A DNA stretch of 64,000 nt from Hyphococcus formosus (GCF_046736345.1 NZ_CP157210.1:744001-808000); one strand, 5' to 3'. Counted from the stretch's first letter, positions 46,718 through 56,683 are shown. A program made the numbers and translations. Notes: a model not told the origin generated them from the sequence alone.

Positions 46718-48058
46718 ATGACGTCAGCAGCGGAACAATTCGCCTCTAACATTAATCTTGCTTCTTTTGCGAAGGCAGAAGAGCTGAAGAAGCGTTTGCT
46801 GTTCACGCTTGGCGCGTTGATCGTTTACCGCCTCGGTACATTTGTGCCGATCCCGGGGATTGACCCTGTCGCGTTCAGTCAGGGCTTCCAAAGCCAGCAA
46901 GGCGGCCTTTTGGGTACGCTGAATATTTTCGCTGGTGGCGCGGTTGAGCGTATGGCGATTTTCGCCCTCAACATCATGCCCTACATCTCTGCGTCTATCA
47001 TCATGCAGTTGATGTCTGCGGTTATTCCATCGCTTGAAGCCATCAAGAAAGAGGGCGAGCAGGGGCGTCGCCAGATCAATCAATATACCCGTTATCTGAC
47101 AGTGTTCCTTGCAACCATGCAGGGCTATTTCATCGCCGTCAGCTTGATGGGGCAGGCCGGAACGGTCATCAATCCTGGGCCATATTTCCTTGCGACCACA
47201 ACGATTACGCTTGTAGGCGGGGTGATGTTCCTGTTGTGGCTCGGCGAGCAGATTACGGCGCGCGGTGTCGGTAACGGTGTCTCGCTGATCATCTTCGCTG
47301 GTATTGTGGCTGAGCTTCCACGCGCGATTGCGGGTCTTCTCGATCAGGGCCGTACGGGCGCAGGTATTGGTGGCGGCGCAATTTTGATTATTGCCGCTTT
47401 GGCGCTCGCTTTGATTGCGTTTGTTGTCTTTATGGAACGCTCGCAGCGCCGTATTCTAGTGCAATATCCGCGTCGTCAGGTTGGCCAGCGGATGACACAG
47501 GGCGAGAAATCGCATCTCCCGCTGAAACTCAACGTATCTGGTGTTATTCCGCCGATCTTCGCATCGTCTCTGTTGCTGCTGCCAGCGACGGCTGCCGGTG
47601 CTGTGGGTGAGGGGTCTCCAGAATGGCTCCAGACGCTGACCTATTTCTTTGCGCCCGGCCGCCCGAGCTATATCGCGCTTTATGCAGCGCTGATTATCGG
47701 TTTCACCTTCATCTACACGTCCGTTGTGTTCAATGTTGAAGACGTTGCTGACAACCTCAAAAAATATGGCGGTTTCGTTCAGGGCTATCGTCCCGGTGCG
47801 CGTACGGCGGAATATCTTGATTATGTGCTTACCCGTCTGACGGCGATTGGCGCGCTTTATCTGACCTTTGTCTGTATTTTACCTGAAGTCCTCAAGGCGA
47901 GTTATAGCCAGTCGATTCCGGTCTATATTGGCGGGACGTCCCTATTGATCGTGGTCTCGGTGACTTTGGACACGGTTTCTCAGATTCAAGGCCATCTGGT
48001 GGCTCAGCAATATGAGAGCCTGATTAAGAAATCCAAGCTTCGCGGGGGGCGTCGGTGA
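46718..48058 (+). CDS. secY: Preprotein translocase subunit SecY
   Basis: A 446-residue channel of the Sec translocon in the inner membrane, with ten predicted transmembrane segments. The plug and TM2 region reads GGAVERMAIFALNIMPYISASII; SQRRILVQYPRRQ and the C-terminal RPGARTAEYLDYVLTRLT loop are conserved. The start has no perfect Shine-Dalgarno. Its stop overlaps the GTG of adk (GTGA). Confidence 0.99.
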   Translation: MTSAAEQFASNINLASFAKAEELKKRLLFTLGALIVYRLGTFVPIPGIDPVAFSQGFQSQQGGLLGTLNIFAGGAVERMAIFALNIMPYISASIIMQLMSAVIPSLEAIKKEGEQGRRQINQYTRYLTVFLATMQGYFIAVSLMGQAGTVINPGPYFLATTTITLVGGVMFLLWLGEQITARGVGNGVSLIIFAGIVAELPRAIAGLLDQGRTGAGIGGGAILIIAALALALIAFVVFMERSQRRILVQYPRRQVGQRMTQGEKSHLPLKLNVSGVIPPIFASSLLLLPATAAGAVGEGSPEWLQTLTYFFAPGRPSYIALYAALIIGFTFIYTSVVFNVEDVADNLKKYGGFVQGYRPGARTAEYLDYVLTRLTAIGALYLTFVCILPEVLKASYSQSIPVYIGGTSLLIVVSVTLDTVSQIQGHLVAQQYESLIKKSKLRGGRR

Positions 48059-48651
48059 TCGTAATTTTTCTAGGGCCGCCCGGAGCCGGTAAAGGCACAC
48101 AGGCGAAGCATATCGTTGAGCGCTACGGTATTCCGCAATTGTCTACGGGCGATATGCTCCGCGCGGCAGTTAAGGCAGAAACAGCGATTGGCCTAAAGGC
48201 GAAAGCGGTAATGGATGCGGGCAACCTCGTATCTGACGAAATCGTCGCCGCGATCGTCGAAGAGCGGATCGAGGCCGAGGACTGCGCCGAGGGCTTTCTC
48301 CTTGACGGATTCCCGCGGACAGTGCGCCAAGCAGAGATGCTTGGAGGCATTCTCGCTAAAAAAGGCCGGGAAATTGACGTTGTTATAGAGTTACAGGTCG
48401 ATGAGGGCGCGCTGATTGAACGGCTGCGGACCCGCATCCAAGAGACCAAAGCGCGGGGCGAAACCCCACGCGCTGACGATAATGAAGAGACATTTGCGAA
48501 ACGCCTCGGCGTATATCGCGATGAGACGGCTCCACTGATCCCGTTTTATGCGGATCAGGGCAAATTGCGCTCGATTGACGGCATGGCACCAGTGAAAACT
48601 GTGTCTTCTGAGATCGAAGCAATTCTCGACCCAATCAGTACGACGAAATAA
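48055..48651 (+). CDS. adk: Adenylate kinase (short-lid form)
   Basis: A 198-residue enzyme interconverting ATP, AMP and ADP. The P-loop GPPGAGKGTQA is near residue 7 and FLLDGFPRTVRQAEML is the AMP-binding signature. It is shorter than the 214-residue long-lid form because the lid is reduced (RTRIQETKARGETPRADDNE). It begins with GTG overlapping the secY stop by four bases, so translation is coupled. Confidence 0.98.
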   Translation: MIVIFLGPPGAGKGTQAKHIVERYGIPQLSTGDMLRAAVKAETAIGLKAKAVMDAGNLVSDEIVAAIVEERIEAEDCAEGFLLDGFPRTVRQAEMLGGILAKKGREIDVVIELQVDEGALIERLRTRIQETKARGETPRADDNEETFAKRLGVYRDETAPLIPFYADQGKLRSIDGMAPVKTVSSEIEAILDPISTTK

Positions 48652-48664
48652 GTACTGAAAACGG

Positions 48665-48692
48665 TTGACGGGAAGGGGAACGCGGCTATATC
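48665..48692 (+). promoter_or_regulatory. Candidate promoter of the alpha operon (rpsM-rplQ)
   Basis: TTGACG (48665-48670), 16 bases, TATATC (48687-48692). It lies 14 bases after adk and gives a leader of about 175 bases for rpsM-rpsK-rpoA-rplQ, which contains a GC-rich palindrome around 48729. One of the best promoter matches in the window. Confidence 0.6.
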
Positions 48693-48875
48693 TACGCGCT
48701 CTCCGCCTTAAGGAGACTGAGCTCGCTCGGCGCCGCCTTTTTTGTGCGCGCCGTCGCGGGCTTCGTTGCTTGGGTTAATGGTCCGCTTTTGGGCCTGATC
48801 TGGGCGACCACACTTAGATTACGGCCTGCCCGGCCGAGAATGAGGGCGGAGAACGAACGAAAAGGAACTACATCC

Positions 48876-49244
48876 GTGGCCCGTATTGCAGGTGTCAATA
48901 TCCCGACGAACAAGCGCGTATGCATCGCGCTCCGCTATATTCACGGCATTGGTCCGGCGAAGGCGAACGAAATTTGTGAAAAAGTTGGCATTACGGCCGA
49001 GCGCCGCGTCAACGAATTATCGGATGCTGAAGTTCTTCAGATCCGTGAAACAATCGACGGCGACTATATGGTTGAAGGTGACCTTCGCCGTGAGGTTGCG
49101 GTCAACATCAAACGTTTGATGGATCAGGGCTGCTATCGCGGTCTTCGCCATCGTCGTGGTTTGCCGGTTCGTGGCCAGCGCACACACACTAACGCGCGTA
49201 CGCGCAAAGGCCCGGCTAAGCCGATCGCCGGTAAGAAGAAATAA
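48876..49244 (+). CDS. rpsM: 30S ribosomal protein S13
   Basis: A 122-residue protein of the head forming bridge contacts. GTG at 48876 is the start, because ARIAGVNIPTNKRVCIALRY is the family N-terminus and AAGGAA lies nine bases upstream; the frame to 48744 is only an open extension. It ends with RGLPVRGQRTHTNARTRKGP. Confidence 0.98.
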   Translation: MARIAGVNIPTNKRVCIALRYIHGIGPAKANEICEKVGITAERRVNELSDAEVLQIRETIDGDYMVEGDLRREVAVNIKRLMDQGCYRGLRHRRGLPVRGQRTHTNARTRKGPAKPIAGKKK

Positions 49245-49256
49245 GGATAGACCCAG

Positions 49257-49652
49257 ATGGCGAAAGCAGCTGCAAATACGCGCGTCAGACGTCGTGAGCG
49301 CAAAAATATCACGACTGGTGTTGTCCATGTGAATTCATCATTCAACAACACCATGATCACGATCAGCGACGAACAGGGAAATGCGATTTCCTGGTCATCA
49401 GCTGGCGGAATGGGTTTTAAGGGTTCGCGTAAGTCTACTCCTTATGCGGCTCAGCTCGCAGCAGAAGACGCAGCGAAAAAAGCAATGGAGCACGGTCTCC
49501 AGACAGTAAGCGTAGAAGTTCGTGGTCCCGGTTCTGGTCGGGAAAGTGCTTTGCGGGCGCTACAAGCGGCTGGTCTGACGGTTACGATCATTCGTGACGT
49601 TACGCCGATCCCGCATAATGGTTGCCGCCCTCGCAAGCGTCGCCGCGTTTAA
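49257..49652 (+). CDS. rpsK: 30S ribosomal protein S11
   Basis: A 131-residue platform protein contacting the E-site mRNA. It has GVVHVNSSFNNTMITISDEQ, GNAISWSSAGGMGFKGSRKS and the arginine-rich end TPIPHNGCRPRKRRRV. Confidence 0.99.
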   Translation: MAKAAANTRVRRRERKNITTGVVHVNSSFNNTMITISDEQGNAISWSSAGGMGFKGSRKSTPYAAQLAAEDAAKKAMEHGLQTVSVEVRGPGSGRESALRALQAAGLTVTIIRDVTPIPHNGCRPRKRRRV

Positions 49653-49684
49653 TCATCCTACTGAATAGAGAGAGCGATCCAAAC

Positions 49685-50710
49685 ATGGATTCAACAAACA
49701 TTCTCGAAAAGAACTGGCTGGAATTGATCCGCCCAACGAAACTGGAAGTTTCGCCGGGTGTTGATGCAAGCCGTAAGGCGACTATCACTGCGCAACCATT
49801 GGAGCGCGGTTTTGGTCTTACGCTTGGTAACGGTCTGCGCCGTATCCTGATGTCATCGCTTCAGGGTGCTGCGGTTACGTCGCTACAGATCGATGGCGTG
49901 GTTCATGAGTTTTCATCGATCCCGGGTGTTCGTGAAGACGTTACTGACATCGTCCTCAATGTAAAACAGCTGGCGATCCGTATGCATGCAGACGGTCCTA
50001 AGCGTCTTGTCCTCAAAAAGGACACGCCAGGCGTTGTGACAGCTGCTGACATCGAAGAGACATCGTCTGTCGACATTCTCAACAAAGACCATGTGATCTG
50101 CCACCTCGATCAGGGTGCAAATCTGCGCATGGAACTGACGGTCAATACCGGCAAGGGCTATGCACCTGCTGAGCAGAACCGTCCGGAAGACGCGCCAATT
50201 GGTCTTATTCCGATTGATAGCCTTTATTCACCTGTGAACCGCGTTTCTTACCGCGTTGAAAACACACGTGAAGGTCAGGTTCTTGATTACGACAAGCTGG
50301 TGATGGAAGTTGAAACCGACGGTTCGCTTTCACCTGATGATGCGGTTGCTTACGCGGCGCGGATCCTGCAGGACCAGCTTCAGATCTTCATCAATTTTGA
50401 TGAACCTACAAAAGACACTGGTACAGATGCTCGCGAGGAGCTTCCGTTCAACCCGGCATTGCTGCGTAAGGTTGACGAGCTGGAGCTTTCAGTTCGCTCT
50501 GCTAACTGCCTCAAGAACGACAATATCGTTTATATTGGCGATCTGATCCAGAAAACCGAAGCGGAAATGCTTCGTACACCGAATTTTGGCCGTAAATCAC
50601 TAAACGAGATCAAAGAAGTTCTCGCAGGTCTAGGGTTGCATCTTGGTATGGATGTGCCTGACTGGCCTCCAGAAAACATCGAAGAGCTCGCGAAAAAGTT
50701 TGATGAATAA
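49685..50710 (+). CDS. rpoA: RNA polymerase alpha subunit
   Basis: A 341-residue alpha subunit. The N-terminal assembly domain has LERGFGLTLGNGLRRILMSS and the C-terminal DNA- and activator-binding domain (about 255-330) shows LELSVRSANCLKNDNIVYIG and TPNFGRKSLNEIKEVL. ATG at 49685 (MDSTNILEKNWLELIRP) is preferred over the frame to 49622, which lies in rpsK. rplQ follows. Confidence 0.99.
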   Translation: MDSTNILEKNWLELIRPTKLEVSPGVDASRKATITAQPLERGFGLTLGNGLRRILMSSLQGAAVTSLQIDGVVHEFSSIPGVREDVTDIVLNVKQLAIRMHADGPKRLVLKKDTPGVVTAADIEETSSVDILNKDHVICHLDQGANLRMELTVNTGKGYAPAEQNRPEDAPIGLIPIDSLYSPVNRVSYRVENTREGQVLDYDKLVMEVETDGSLSPDDAVAYAARILQDQLQIFINFDEPTKDTGTDAREELPFNPALLRKVDELELSVRSANCLKNDNIVYIGDLIQKTEAEMLRTPNFGRKSLNEIKEVLAGLGLHLGMDVPDWPPENIEELAKKFDE

Positions 50711-50744
50711 GACTGACAGGTTGTCAGCGTAAGGAGAAAAAGCC

Positions 50745-51182
50745 ATGCGACACGGGTTGGCGCAAAGAAAACTAAACCGCACCCATGAGCACCGCAAAGC
50801 GATGTTCGCAAACATGGCTTGCGCGCTTATCAAGCACGAGCAGATCACGACGACGCTGCCGAAAGCAAAAGAGCTTCGGCCGATCGTTGAAAAGCTTGTG
50901 ACAATGGCGAAGCATGCCGACAAAGATAGTGATCGTGCGTTGCACCTGCGGCGTCTGGCGGTTGCTCGTATCCGCGATAAGGATATGGCGAAGAAGCTGT
51001 TTGATACGCTTGGTCCTCGCTATTCCGAGCGTGATGGCGGTTATATCCGCATCATGAAAGCGGGTTTCCGCTATGGCGATAATGCGCCGCTTGCTGTGAT
51101 CGAATTTGTTGATCGCGACGAAAGCGCAAAAGGTCAGGATTCAGGTCCTGTCATCGCTGTTGATCAGGATGATGACGAATAG
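50745..51182 (+). CDS. rplQ: 50S ribosomal protein L17
   Basis: A 145-residue protein with MRHGLAQRKLNRTHEHRKAM and GYIRIMKAGFRYGDNAPLAV. An acidic tail of about 20 residues (KGQDSGPVIAVDQDDDE) extends past the core. AAGGAG is seven to eight bases upstream. It ends the alpha operon and the ribosomal supercluster, followed by a strong terminator. Confidence 0.98.
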   Translation: MRHGLAQRKLNRTHEHRKAMFANMACALIKHEQITTTLPKAKELRPIVEKLVTMAKHADKDSDRALHLRRLAVARIRDKDMAKKLFDTLGPRYSERDGGYIRIMKAGFRYGDNAPLAVIEFVDRDESAKGQDSGPVIAVDQDDDE

Positions 51183-51223
51183 GAATTGAGGTGTTCGCGT
51201 ATGCGAATGCTCGATTGAATAAA

Positions 51224-51257
51224 GGACGCGCAGGGTGGTAAACTCTGCGCGTTCTTT
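51224..51257 (+). terminator. Terminator of the ribosomal supercluster
   Basis: Bases 51224-51236 (with ACGCGCAG) pair with 51242-51254 (CTGCGCGT core) including two G-U pairs, loop GGTAA, followed by TTTCGTTTG. It lies 42 bases after rplQ, and its tail touches the ribosome-binding site of the protease gene. Confidence 0.88.
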
Positions 51258-51277
51258 CGTTTGTGGAGGTCTCGACG

Positions 51278-52738
51278 ATGATACGCGTAATAACTGCCTC
51301 AGTGGCGTGTTTTTCTCTGTTGCTTTCCGCCGCTTGTGCACAGCCGGCACCGGGCAATGACGACGCTCAGCCAACGATAGAAGAGATGGACGGCGCGACG
51401 ATCGCGTCTTCGCCGCGCGCTGTGCCGCAATCAATGGCGGAGGTGAAGCTTTCATTTGCGCCCGTGGTTGAACGCGCCGCGCCTGCGGTTGTGAACATCT
51501 ATACAAGCCGCGTGGTCAAACAGCGCAGTGCATTTGCAGGGGATCCATTCTTTGAACGGTTCTTTGGCGGGAATATGGGTGCCCCGCGTGAGCGCGTTCA
51601 AAATGCGCTCGGTTCTGGTGTCATCGTTAGCCCCGATGGTGTGGTCGTTACGAATAATCACGTGATCGAGGGCATGACCGAAATCAAGGTTGTGCTCAAT
51701 GATCGCCGCGAATTCAAGGCCGAGCTTGTCCTCGCTGATCCCCAAACGGACCTTGCGGTTTTACGGGTCGATGTTGACGAACCATTGCCTTATCTAAGCT
51801 TCGCAAACTCTGATTCCATTCAGGTCGGTGATGTAGTTTTGGCCATTGGTAATCCTTTTGGCGTCGGTCAGACCGTGACCAACGGGATTATCTCTGCGCT
51901 TGCGCGCACGGCGGTATCGGTCTCTGACTATCAGTTTTTCATCCAAACGGATGCGGCCATCAATCCCGGTAATTCCGGCGGTGCACTGATCGATATTGAC
52001 GGACGTCTGGTCGGGGTCAACACGGCGATTTATTCCCGCTCGGGCGGCTCTAACGGGATCGGTTTTGCGATCCCGTCCCGGCTTGTTCAGCAAGTCATTA
52101 AATCGGCCATTAGTGGTAATGCGCTTGTCCGGCCATGGCTTGGTGCCTCTAGCAGCACGGTTACATCAGACCTTGCAAAAGCGCTGAAGCTCGACCGGCC
52201 CGCAGGGGCGATCATTGACGATGTTTGGCGGCGCGGCCCAGCCGATCTTGGCGGCATCGAACCGGGTGATGTAATCATCGAGGTTGATGGCCAGCCGGTC
52301 TATGACGCGCAAACATTGCAATATCGCATTGGGGTTACGAACGAAGGTGACACCGCCGATGTGGTTTATCTGCGCAACGGCAAGACCCGGACCGCGAAAG
52401 TAAAACTAAGCCTGCCGCCGGAAACACCAGCGCGTGATCCGCGAACGCTCGACGGGCAACACCCGCTGAATGGCGTTACGGTTGATAATCTTTCGCCGCG
52501 CTATAACGAGGAAATCGGGCTTGATCCGTTATCGACGGGGGTGGTTGTGGCTGAGGTGCAATCCCGCTCATTCGCCTCACGGCGCGGGCTTCGGCCGGGG
52601 CATAAAATTCTCTCCGTTAACGGAGTGAATGTCCGAACCTCGGCGGAACTTGCGCGAGAGATCGCCAAGCCGCGCACCAGCTGGGAAATTGAAATCGATA
52701 CGGGCGGCCGCGTTGTACCGTGGCGCGTCGGCAGATAA
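51278..52738 (+). CDS. DegP/HtrA (Do) family periplasmic serine protease
   Basis: A 486-residue envelope protein quality-control protease. A signal sequence (MIRVITASVACFSLLLSAAC) is followed by an Ala/Pro/Asp linker. The trypsin-like domain has the triad H128 (NNHVIEG), D158 (DPQTDLAVL) and S233 (GNSGGAL), and two PDZ domains follow (about 270-360 and 395-480). The SAAC sequence is only a weak lipobox, so it may be lipid-anchored or soluble. ATG 51278 has GGAGG seven bases upstream; GTG 51263 is less likely. Whether it is DegP or DegQ cannot be decided. Confidence 0.93.
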   Translation: MIRVITASVACFSLLLSAACAQPAPGNDDAQPTIEEMDGATIASSPRAVPQSMAEVKLSFAPVVERAAPAVVNIYTSRVVKQRSAFAGDPFFERFFGGNMGAPRERVQNALGSGVIVSPDGVVVTNNHVIEGMTEIKVVLNDRREFKAELVLADPQTDLAVLRVDVDEPLPYLSFANSDSIQVGDVVLAIGNPFGVGQTVTNGIISALARTAVSVSDYQFFIQTDAAINPGNSGGALIDIDGRLVGVNTAIYSRSGGSNGIGFAIPSRLVQQVIKSAISGNALVRPWLGASSSTVTSDLAKALKLDRPAGAIIDDVWRRGPADLGGIEPGDVIIEVDGQPVYDAQTLQYRIGVTNEGDTADVVYLRNGKTRTAKVKLSLPPETPARDPRTLDGQHPLNGVTVDNLSPRYNEEIGLDPLSTGVVVAEVQSRSFASRRGLRPGHKILSVNGVNVRTSAELAREIAKPRTSWEIEIDTGGRVVPWRVGR

Positions 52739-52805
52739 GGTCCGACACCATGCACGATCAATCAGGCACCGCGAGGGGGCGGTTATCAATAGATTGTCCT
52801 CTTAA

Positions 52806-54539
52806 ATGACTGCGATTACCCAAAACAGCGCGCCGCAACCGGGCACAAGTTTCAAAGATTTGTTCACCCCGAAGATCGTTACGGTGCTGCGCGAAGGGTA
52901 TGACGCATCGGCGCTGCGGGCTGATCTGATCGCTGGTCTCACCGTCGCGATTGTTGCGCTCCCCTTATCCATGGCGATCGCTATCGCGTCGGGTGCCTCG
53001 CCGGCGCAAGGGCTATATACAGCGGCGATTGGCGGTTTCATCGTCTCTCTATTAGGGGGAAGCCGGTTTCAAATCGGTGGCCCGGCGGGCGCGTTCATCG
53101 TGTTGGTCGCGTCAATTGTGCATCAACACGGTATGGACGGGCTGTTCTTAGCGACAATCATGGCCGGGTTCATGCTCATGGCGATCGGTTTTTTCCGCCT
53201 GGGAACCTATATCAAATTCATTCCCTTTCCGGTGACAGTCGGATTCACGGTCGGTATTGCGGCGCTAATTTTGACGAGCCAGCTAAAAGACCTTTTAGGG
53301 CTGACAGTAATCGGCCCGGAACCGCTGGAATTTGCCGAAAAAATCCCTGCGCTTTGGGAAGTGCGAGATACAGCGAATATGGCTGCGATTGGCTTATCAG
53401 TCGGGACCATTGCCGTGATCGCTGCTTTGCAACGGTTCAAACCCTCCTTGCCCGGAATGTTAATCGCGGTAACAGGCGGCGCAATCGCGGCGGGGTGGTT
53501 TGGGCTGCCGGTCGAAACAATCGGATCGAAATTTGGCGGCATCCCTTCGTCACTGCCCGTGCCTGCATTGCCGGTGATCACCACGGCAAAAGTCATCGAG
53601 ATGCTGCCCAGTGCTTTTGCACTTGCCTTATTGGGCGCAATTGAATCGCTTTTGTCCGCTGTCGTAGCCGATGGCATGACCGGACGACGGCACCGGTCGA
53701 ATTGCGAATTGGTGGCGCAGGGCGCTGCGAATATCGTGTCGCCGCTTTTTGGCGGGATCTGCGTGACCGGCACCATTGCCCGTACCGCAACGAATATCCG
53801 AGCGGGCGCGCGCAGCCCCTTTGCGGGGGTCTTACACGCGATTTTTATTCTCGTGTTTATCGTCGTTGCGGCACCGTTAGCGTCGTTCATTCCACTCGCG
53901 AGCCTTGCCGGGGTCCTCGTTATGGTCGCGTGGAACATGATCGAAAAAGAAGCTTTCGTATCGCTTTTAAAGGCATCGCGCGGTGACCTCGTCGTTCTTT
54001 TGACCACCCTTGGTCTGACGATCTTCCGGGATCTGACGGAGGCCATTGTCATCGGATTTGCCTTGGGGTCAGTGATGTTCATCCACCGAATGTCAAACGC
54101 AACGACGGTCGCCGCCCATATACCCTTGGTGCCCGACGATCAGGCCGATGACGACGAACGAACGCAGCAACCCTTTGAGGCCGATCTTGCCCATGACCCG
54201 GCCATAGCGGTCTATCGGATCAGGGGGGCGTTTTTCTTTGGGGCGGCAGCGTCCCTCGGTGCGGCCTTCGATAATCTGGCCGATCAAAAGCGCGCGCTTA
54301 TATTGGATTTTGCGCAGGTCCCGCTGGTCGATTCCACCGGCGCGCAAACCATCGAAGGATTTGCGCGAAAGGTCGCAAAAAGCGGGGTCACGCTTTATAT
54401 AAGTGGTGCATCGCGCGAAGTTGAACGCGATTTAAAGGCGAATGGAATTTTGCCACCGTTAGTATGTTATGAAGAAAGTGTCGCTGCCGCAGTTTTATCG
54501 GCGCGAGAGACAATAAACGCTTCGAAGACGGCTTCTTGA
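52806..54539 (+). CDS. SulP family anion transporter with STAS domain
   Basis: A 577-residue SLC26/SulP inner-membrane transporter, with 12-14 predicted membrane segments from about residue 40 to 420. The signature region GLTVAIVALPLSMAIAIASG, then SPAQGLYTAAIGGF, is near the first helices. The C-terminal cytosolic STAS domain (about 470-570) contains LILDFAQVPLVDSTGAQTIE. Sulfate, bicarbonate or another anion may be the substrate; the sequence does not decide. It is not part of the usual protease-rarA-crcB order, so it may be an insertion. Confidence 0.9.
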   Translation: MTAITQNSAPQPGTSFKDLFTPKIVTVLREGYDASALRADLIAGLTVAIVALPLSMAIAIASGASPAQGLYTAAIGGFIVSLLGGSRFQIGGPAGAFIVLVASIVHQHGMDGLFLATIMAGFMLMAIGFFRLGTYIKFIPFPVTVGFTVGIAALILTSQLKDLLGLTVIGPEPLEFAEKIPALWEVRDTANMAAIGLSVGTIAVIAALQRFKPSLPGMLIAVTGGAIAAGWFGLPVETIGSKFGGIPSSLPVPALPVITTAKVIEMLPSAFALALLGAIESLLSAVVADGMTGRRHRSNCELVAQGAANIVSPLFGGICVTGTIARTATNIRAGARSPFAGVLHAIFILVFIVVAAPLASFIPLASLAGVLVMVAWNMIEKEAFVSLLKASRGDLVVLLTTLGLTIFRDLTEAIVIGFALGSVMFIHRMSNATTVAAHIPLVPDDQADDDERTQQPFEADLAHDPAIAVYRIRGAFFFGAAASLGAAFDNLADQKRALILDFAQVPLVDSTGAQTIEGFARKVAKSGVTLYISGASREVERDLKANGILPPLVCYEESVAAAVLSARETINASKTAS

Positions 54540-54568
54540 TCGCCGCCGGAAAGCGATCATGAGCCCAT

Positions 54569-55873
54569 ATGTCAGACCTGTTCGCCAATGCTGGATTTGA
54601 AAAAGACGCACCGCGCCCGTTGGCCGATCGTTTGCGCCCGGAATCGCTTAGCGAAGTCGTCGGTCAAGACCACCTTTTAGGGGCCGGTGCACCGCTGCGG
54701 CGAATGCTCGATACGCAGCGCTTGTCTTCGTTGATTTTGTGGGGACCGCCGGGCGTCGGCAAGACGACGATAGCGCGTTTATTGGCCACCGAGGCGAACC
54801 TGGAATTCGAACAGATCTCGGCGATTTTTACCGGGGTCGCTGATTTACGGAAAGTTTTTGACAGGGCAAAAGCGCGCCGTTCGGCGGGGCAGGGAACGCT
54901 ATTATTTGTCGATGAGATCCATCGGTTTAACAAAGCTCAGCAAGACGGGTTTCTCCCCCATGTCGAAGCCGGTGTGATTACGCTTATCGGTGCTACGACG
55001 GAAAACCCGTCTTTTGAATTAAACGCCGCCTTATTATCGCGCGCGCAGGTCTTTACGCTAAAGCGGTTGGACGAAGACGCGATTGAACGATTGTTTCAGC
55101 GGGCGGAAAAAGAATCGGGCCGAAAATTACCGCTTACGGAAGAAGCGCGAAAAGCGTTGGCCATCATGGCCGATGGCGATGGGCGGTTTTCACTCAATCT
55201 CGCTGAAGAAATTCTAGCGGAGCCTAAGGACCGAAAACCGATTGAAGTTAGCGAGCTGGGTGCGATCGTGCAGCGCCGCGCGCCGGTTTATGATAAAGGC
55301 CAGGAGTCGCATTACAATCTTGCGAGCGCACTACAAAAATCAATTCGCGGCTCCGATGTTGATGCCGCACTTTATTGGGCAGCCCGAATGGTGGTCGGCG
55401 GCGAAGATCCGAAATTTATCTTCAGGCGGCTTGTTGTTATCGCGTCTGAGGATATCGGAAATGCAGACCCGCAAGCCTTGCCGATGGCCGTTGCCGCGAA
55501 AAATGCGTTTGAGTTTCTAGGCCAGCCCGAGGGTGAAATCGCGCTCGGACAATTGGTGGCTTATCTTGCAAGTGCGCCGAAATCGAACCGCGCCTATGCA
55601 GCATTTAAAAAGGCGAAAGCATTGGCGCGCGAAACCGGTTCTTTGCCGCCGCCGCCGCACGCCATGAACGCACCGACAAAGCTGATGAAGTCACTCGGCT
55701 ATTCTGACGGCTATGTTTATGATCACGATACGGAAGACGGGTTTGCGGGATTAAATTATTTCCCTGAGGACCTGCCACGCACAAAATTCTATGAGCCAAC
55801 ACAATTTGGCTTTGATAAGGAAATCGCCAAACGCCTGCAATATTGGGAACGCAAGCGGCGCGAAAAAGAATAA
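54569..55873 (+). CDS. rarA: Replication-associated recombination protein A
   Basis: A 434-residue AAA+ ATPase of the RarA/MgsA/WRNIP1 family, which acts at stalled replication forks and resembles clamp loader subunits. Walker A is GPPGVGKTT and Walker B LFVDEIHRF, with the sensor GATTENPSFELN. The C-terminal part has YWAARMVVGGEDPKFIFRRL and EDIGNADPQAL. The next gene starts on the base after its stop. Confidence 0.96.
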   Translation: MSDLFANAGFEKDAPRPLADRLRPESLSEVVGQDHLLGAGAPLRRMLDTQRLSSLILWGPPGVGKTTIARLLATEANLEFEQISAIFTGVADLRKVFDRAKARRSAGQGTLLFVDEIHRFNKAQQDGFLPHVEAGVITLIGATTENPSFELNAALLSRAQVFTLKRLDEDAIERLFQRAEKESGRKLPLTEEARKALAIMADGDGRFSLNLAEEILAEPKDRKPIEVSELGAIVQRRAPVYDKGQESHYNLASALQKSIRGSDVDAALYWAARMVVGGEDPKFIFRRLVVIASEDIGNADPQALPMAVAAKNAFEFLGQPEGEIALGQLVAYLASAPKSNRAYAAFKKAKALARETGSLPPPPHAMNAPTKLMKSLGYSDGYVYDHDTEDGFAGLNYFPEDLPRTKFYEPTQFGFDKEIAKRLQYWERKRREKE

Positions 55874-56683
55874 GTGGCGGATAAGATGATCACCGCTACA
55901 TATGATTTCCTTTTGTCGTCGGGAAGCGCAAAAATTTATATCACAGGGCTGGTATTCATCGCGCTCTTTGCGATTGAGCGCGTGGTGAGAGCGGCAAAGG
56001 CACCTGATGGTAGCGCGCGGCTGTTTCGTAATTTTGGCCTGATGGCAATTATATTTTTGATGTCGCCGCTTATTATTGCGCCGCTAACGGCGCATGGAGC
56101 CAATAATTTAATCTGGACACGGCCTGAATGGGCGAATGTCGGCATTGCCGCCGCATTGTTCATTTTGATCGACCTTGTCCTGCTCGATTGCTGGACCTAT
56201 TGGATGCATCGGTTTTATCACCGCGTGCCTTTGATGTGGCGTCTTCATAAGGTTCATCATCTCGATGAGTTTTTAGATACGACCAGCGCGTTCCGGTTCC
56301 ATTTCTGTGAGGTTGTCTTATCGGCGATATTGCGGTTGATCCCGATCATGATTTTGGCTCCAAGCCTTGGCACCGTGATCCTTTACGAAACCCTCTTGGT
56401 CGTGACTGCGCTTTTCCATCATTCCAACGTCAAACTTCCCAATAGGGTTGAGCGGGCCTTATCGCGCATTATCGTTACGCCATCGATTCATTGGGTACAC
56501 CATCATGCGGTGAAAGCGGATACAAATTCGAACTTTGCAGCGGTATTCAGCTTTTGGGATCGATTGTTTCGCTCAAAAAGCCGGGCGGAGCGCGACTTGG
56601 CTATGAAAATTGGGCTTGAATCCATTGAAGATAAATCACTTTTCGGGTTAATCCTCATGCCGTTTATAGGGAAAGAACAATGA
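55874..56683 (+). CDS. Sterol desaturase / fatty acid hydroxylase family membrane protein
   Basis: A 269-residue di-iron membrane enzyme. The histidine clusters are HRFYH, HKVHHLD, HHSNV and HWVHHH, set between four or more membrane segments. The family hydroxylates or desaturates lipids, carotenoids or hopanoids; substrate unknown. GTG at 55874 (adjacent to the rarA stop) is taken; ATG at 55886 is a reasonable alternative. crcB begins inside its last codons (ATGA). Confidence 0.87.
   Translation: MADKMITATYDFLLSSGSAKIYITGLVFIALFAIERVVRAAKAPDGSARLFRNFGLMAIIFLMSPLIIAPLTAHGANNLIWTRPEWANVGIAAALFILIDLVLLDCWTYWMHRFYHRVPLMWRLHKVHHLDEFLDTTSAFRFHFCEVVLSAILRLIPIMILAPSLGTVILYETLLVVTALFHHSNVKLPNRVERALSRIIVTPSIHWVHHHAVKADTNSNFAAVFSFWDRLFRSKSRAERDLAMKIGLESIEDKSLFGLILMPFIGKEQ

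Noticed and set aside
53207..54082. 291-codon minus-strand frame in the SulP gene
   Set aside because: It is antisense to the membrane-spanning part of SulP and has no ribosome-binding site or motifs.
56600..56680. Fluoride riboswitch before crcB
   Set aside because: crcB starts inside the coding end of the previous gene and no crcB-motif RNA pattern is visible.
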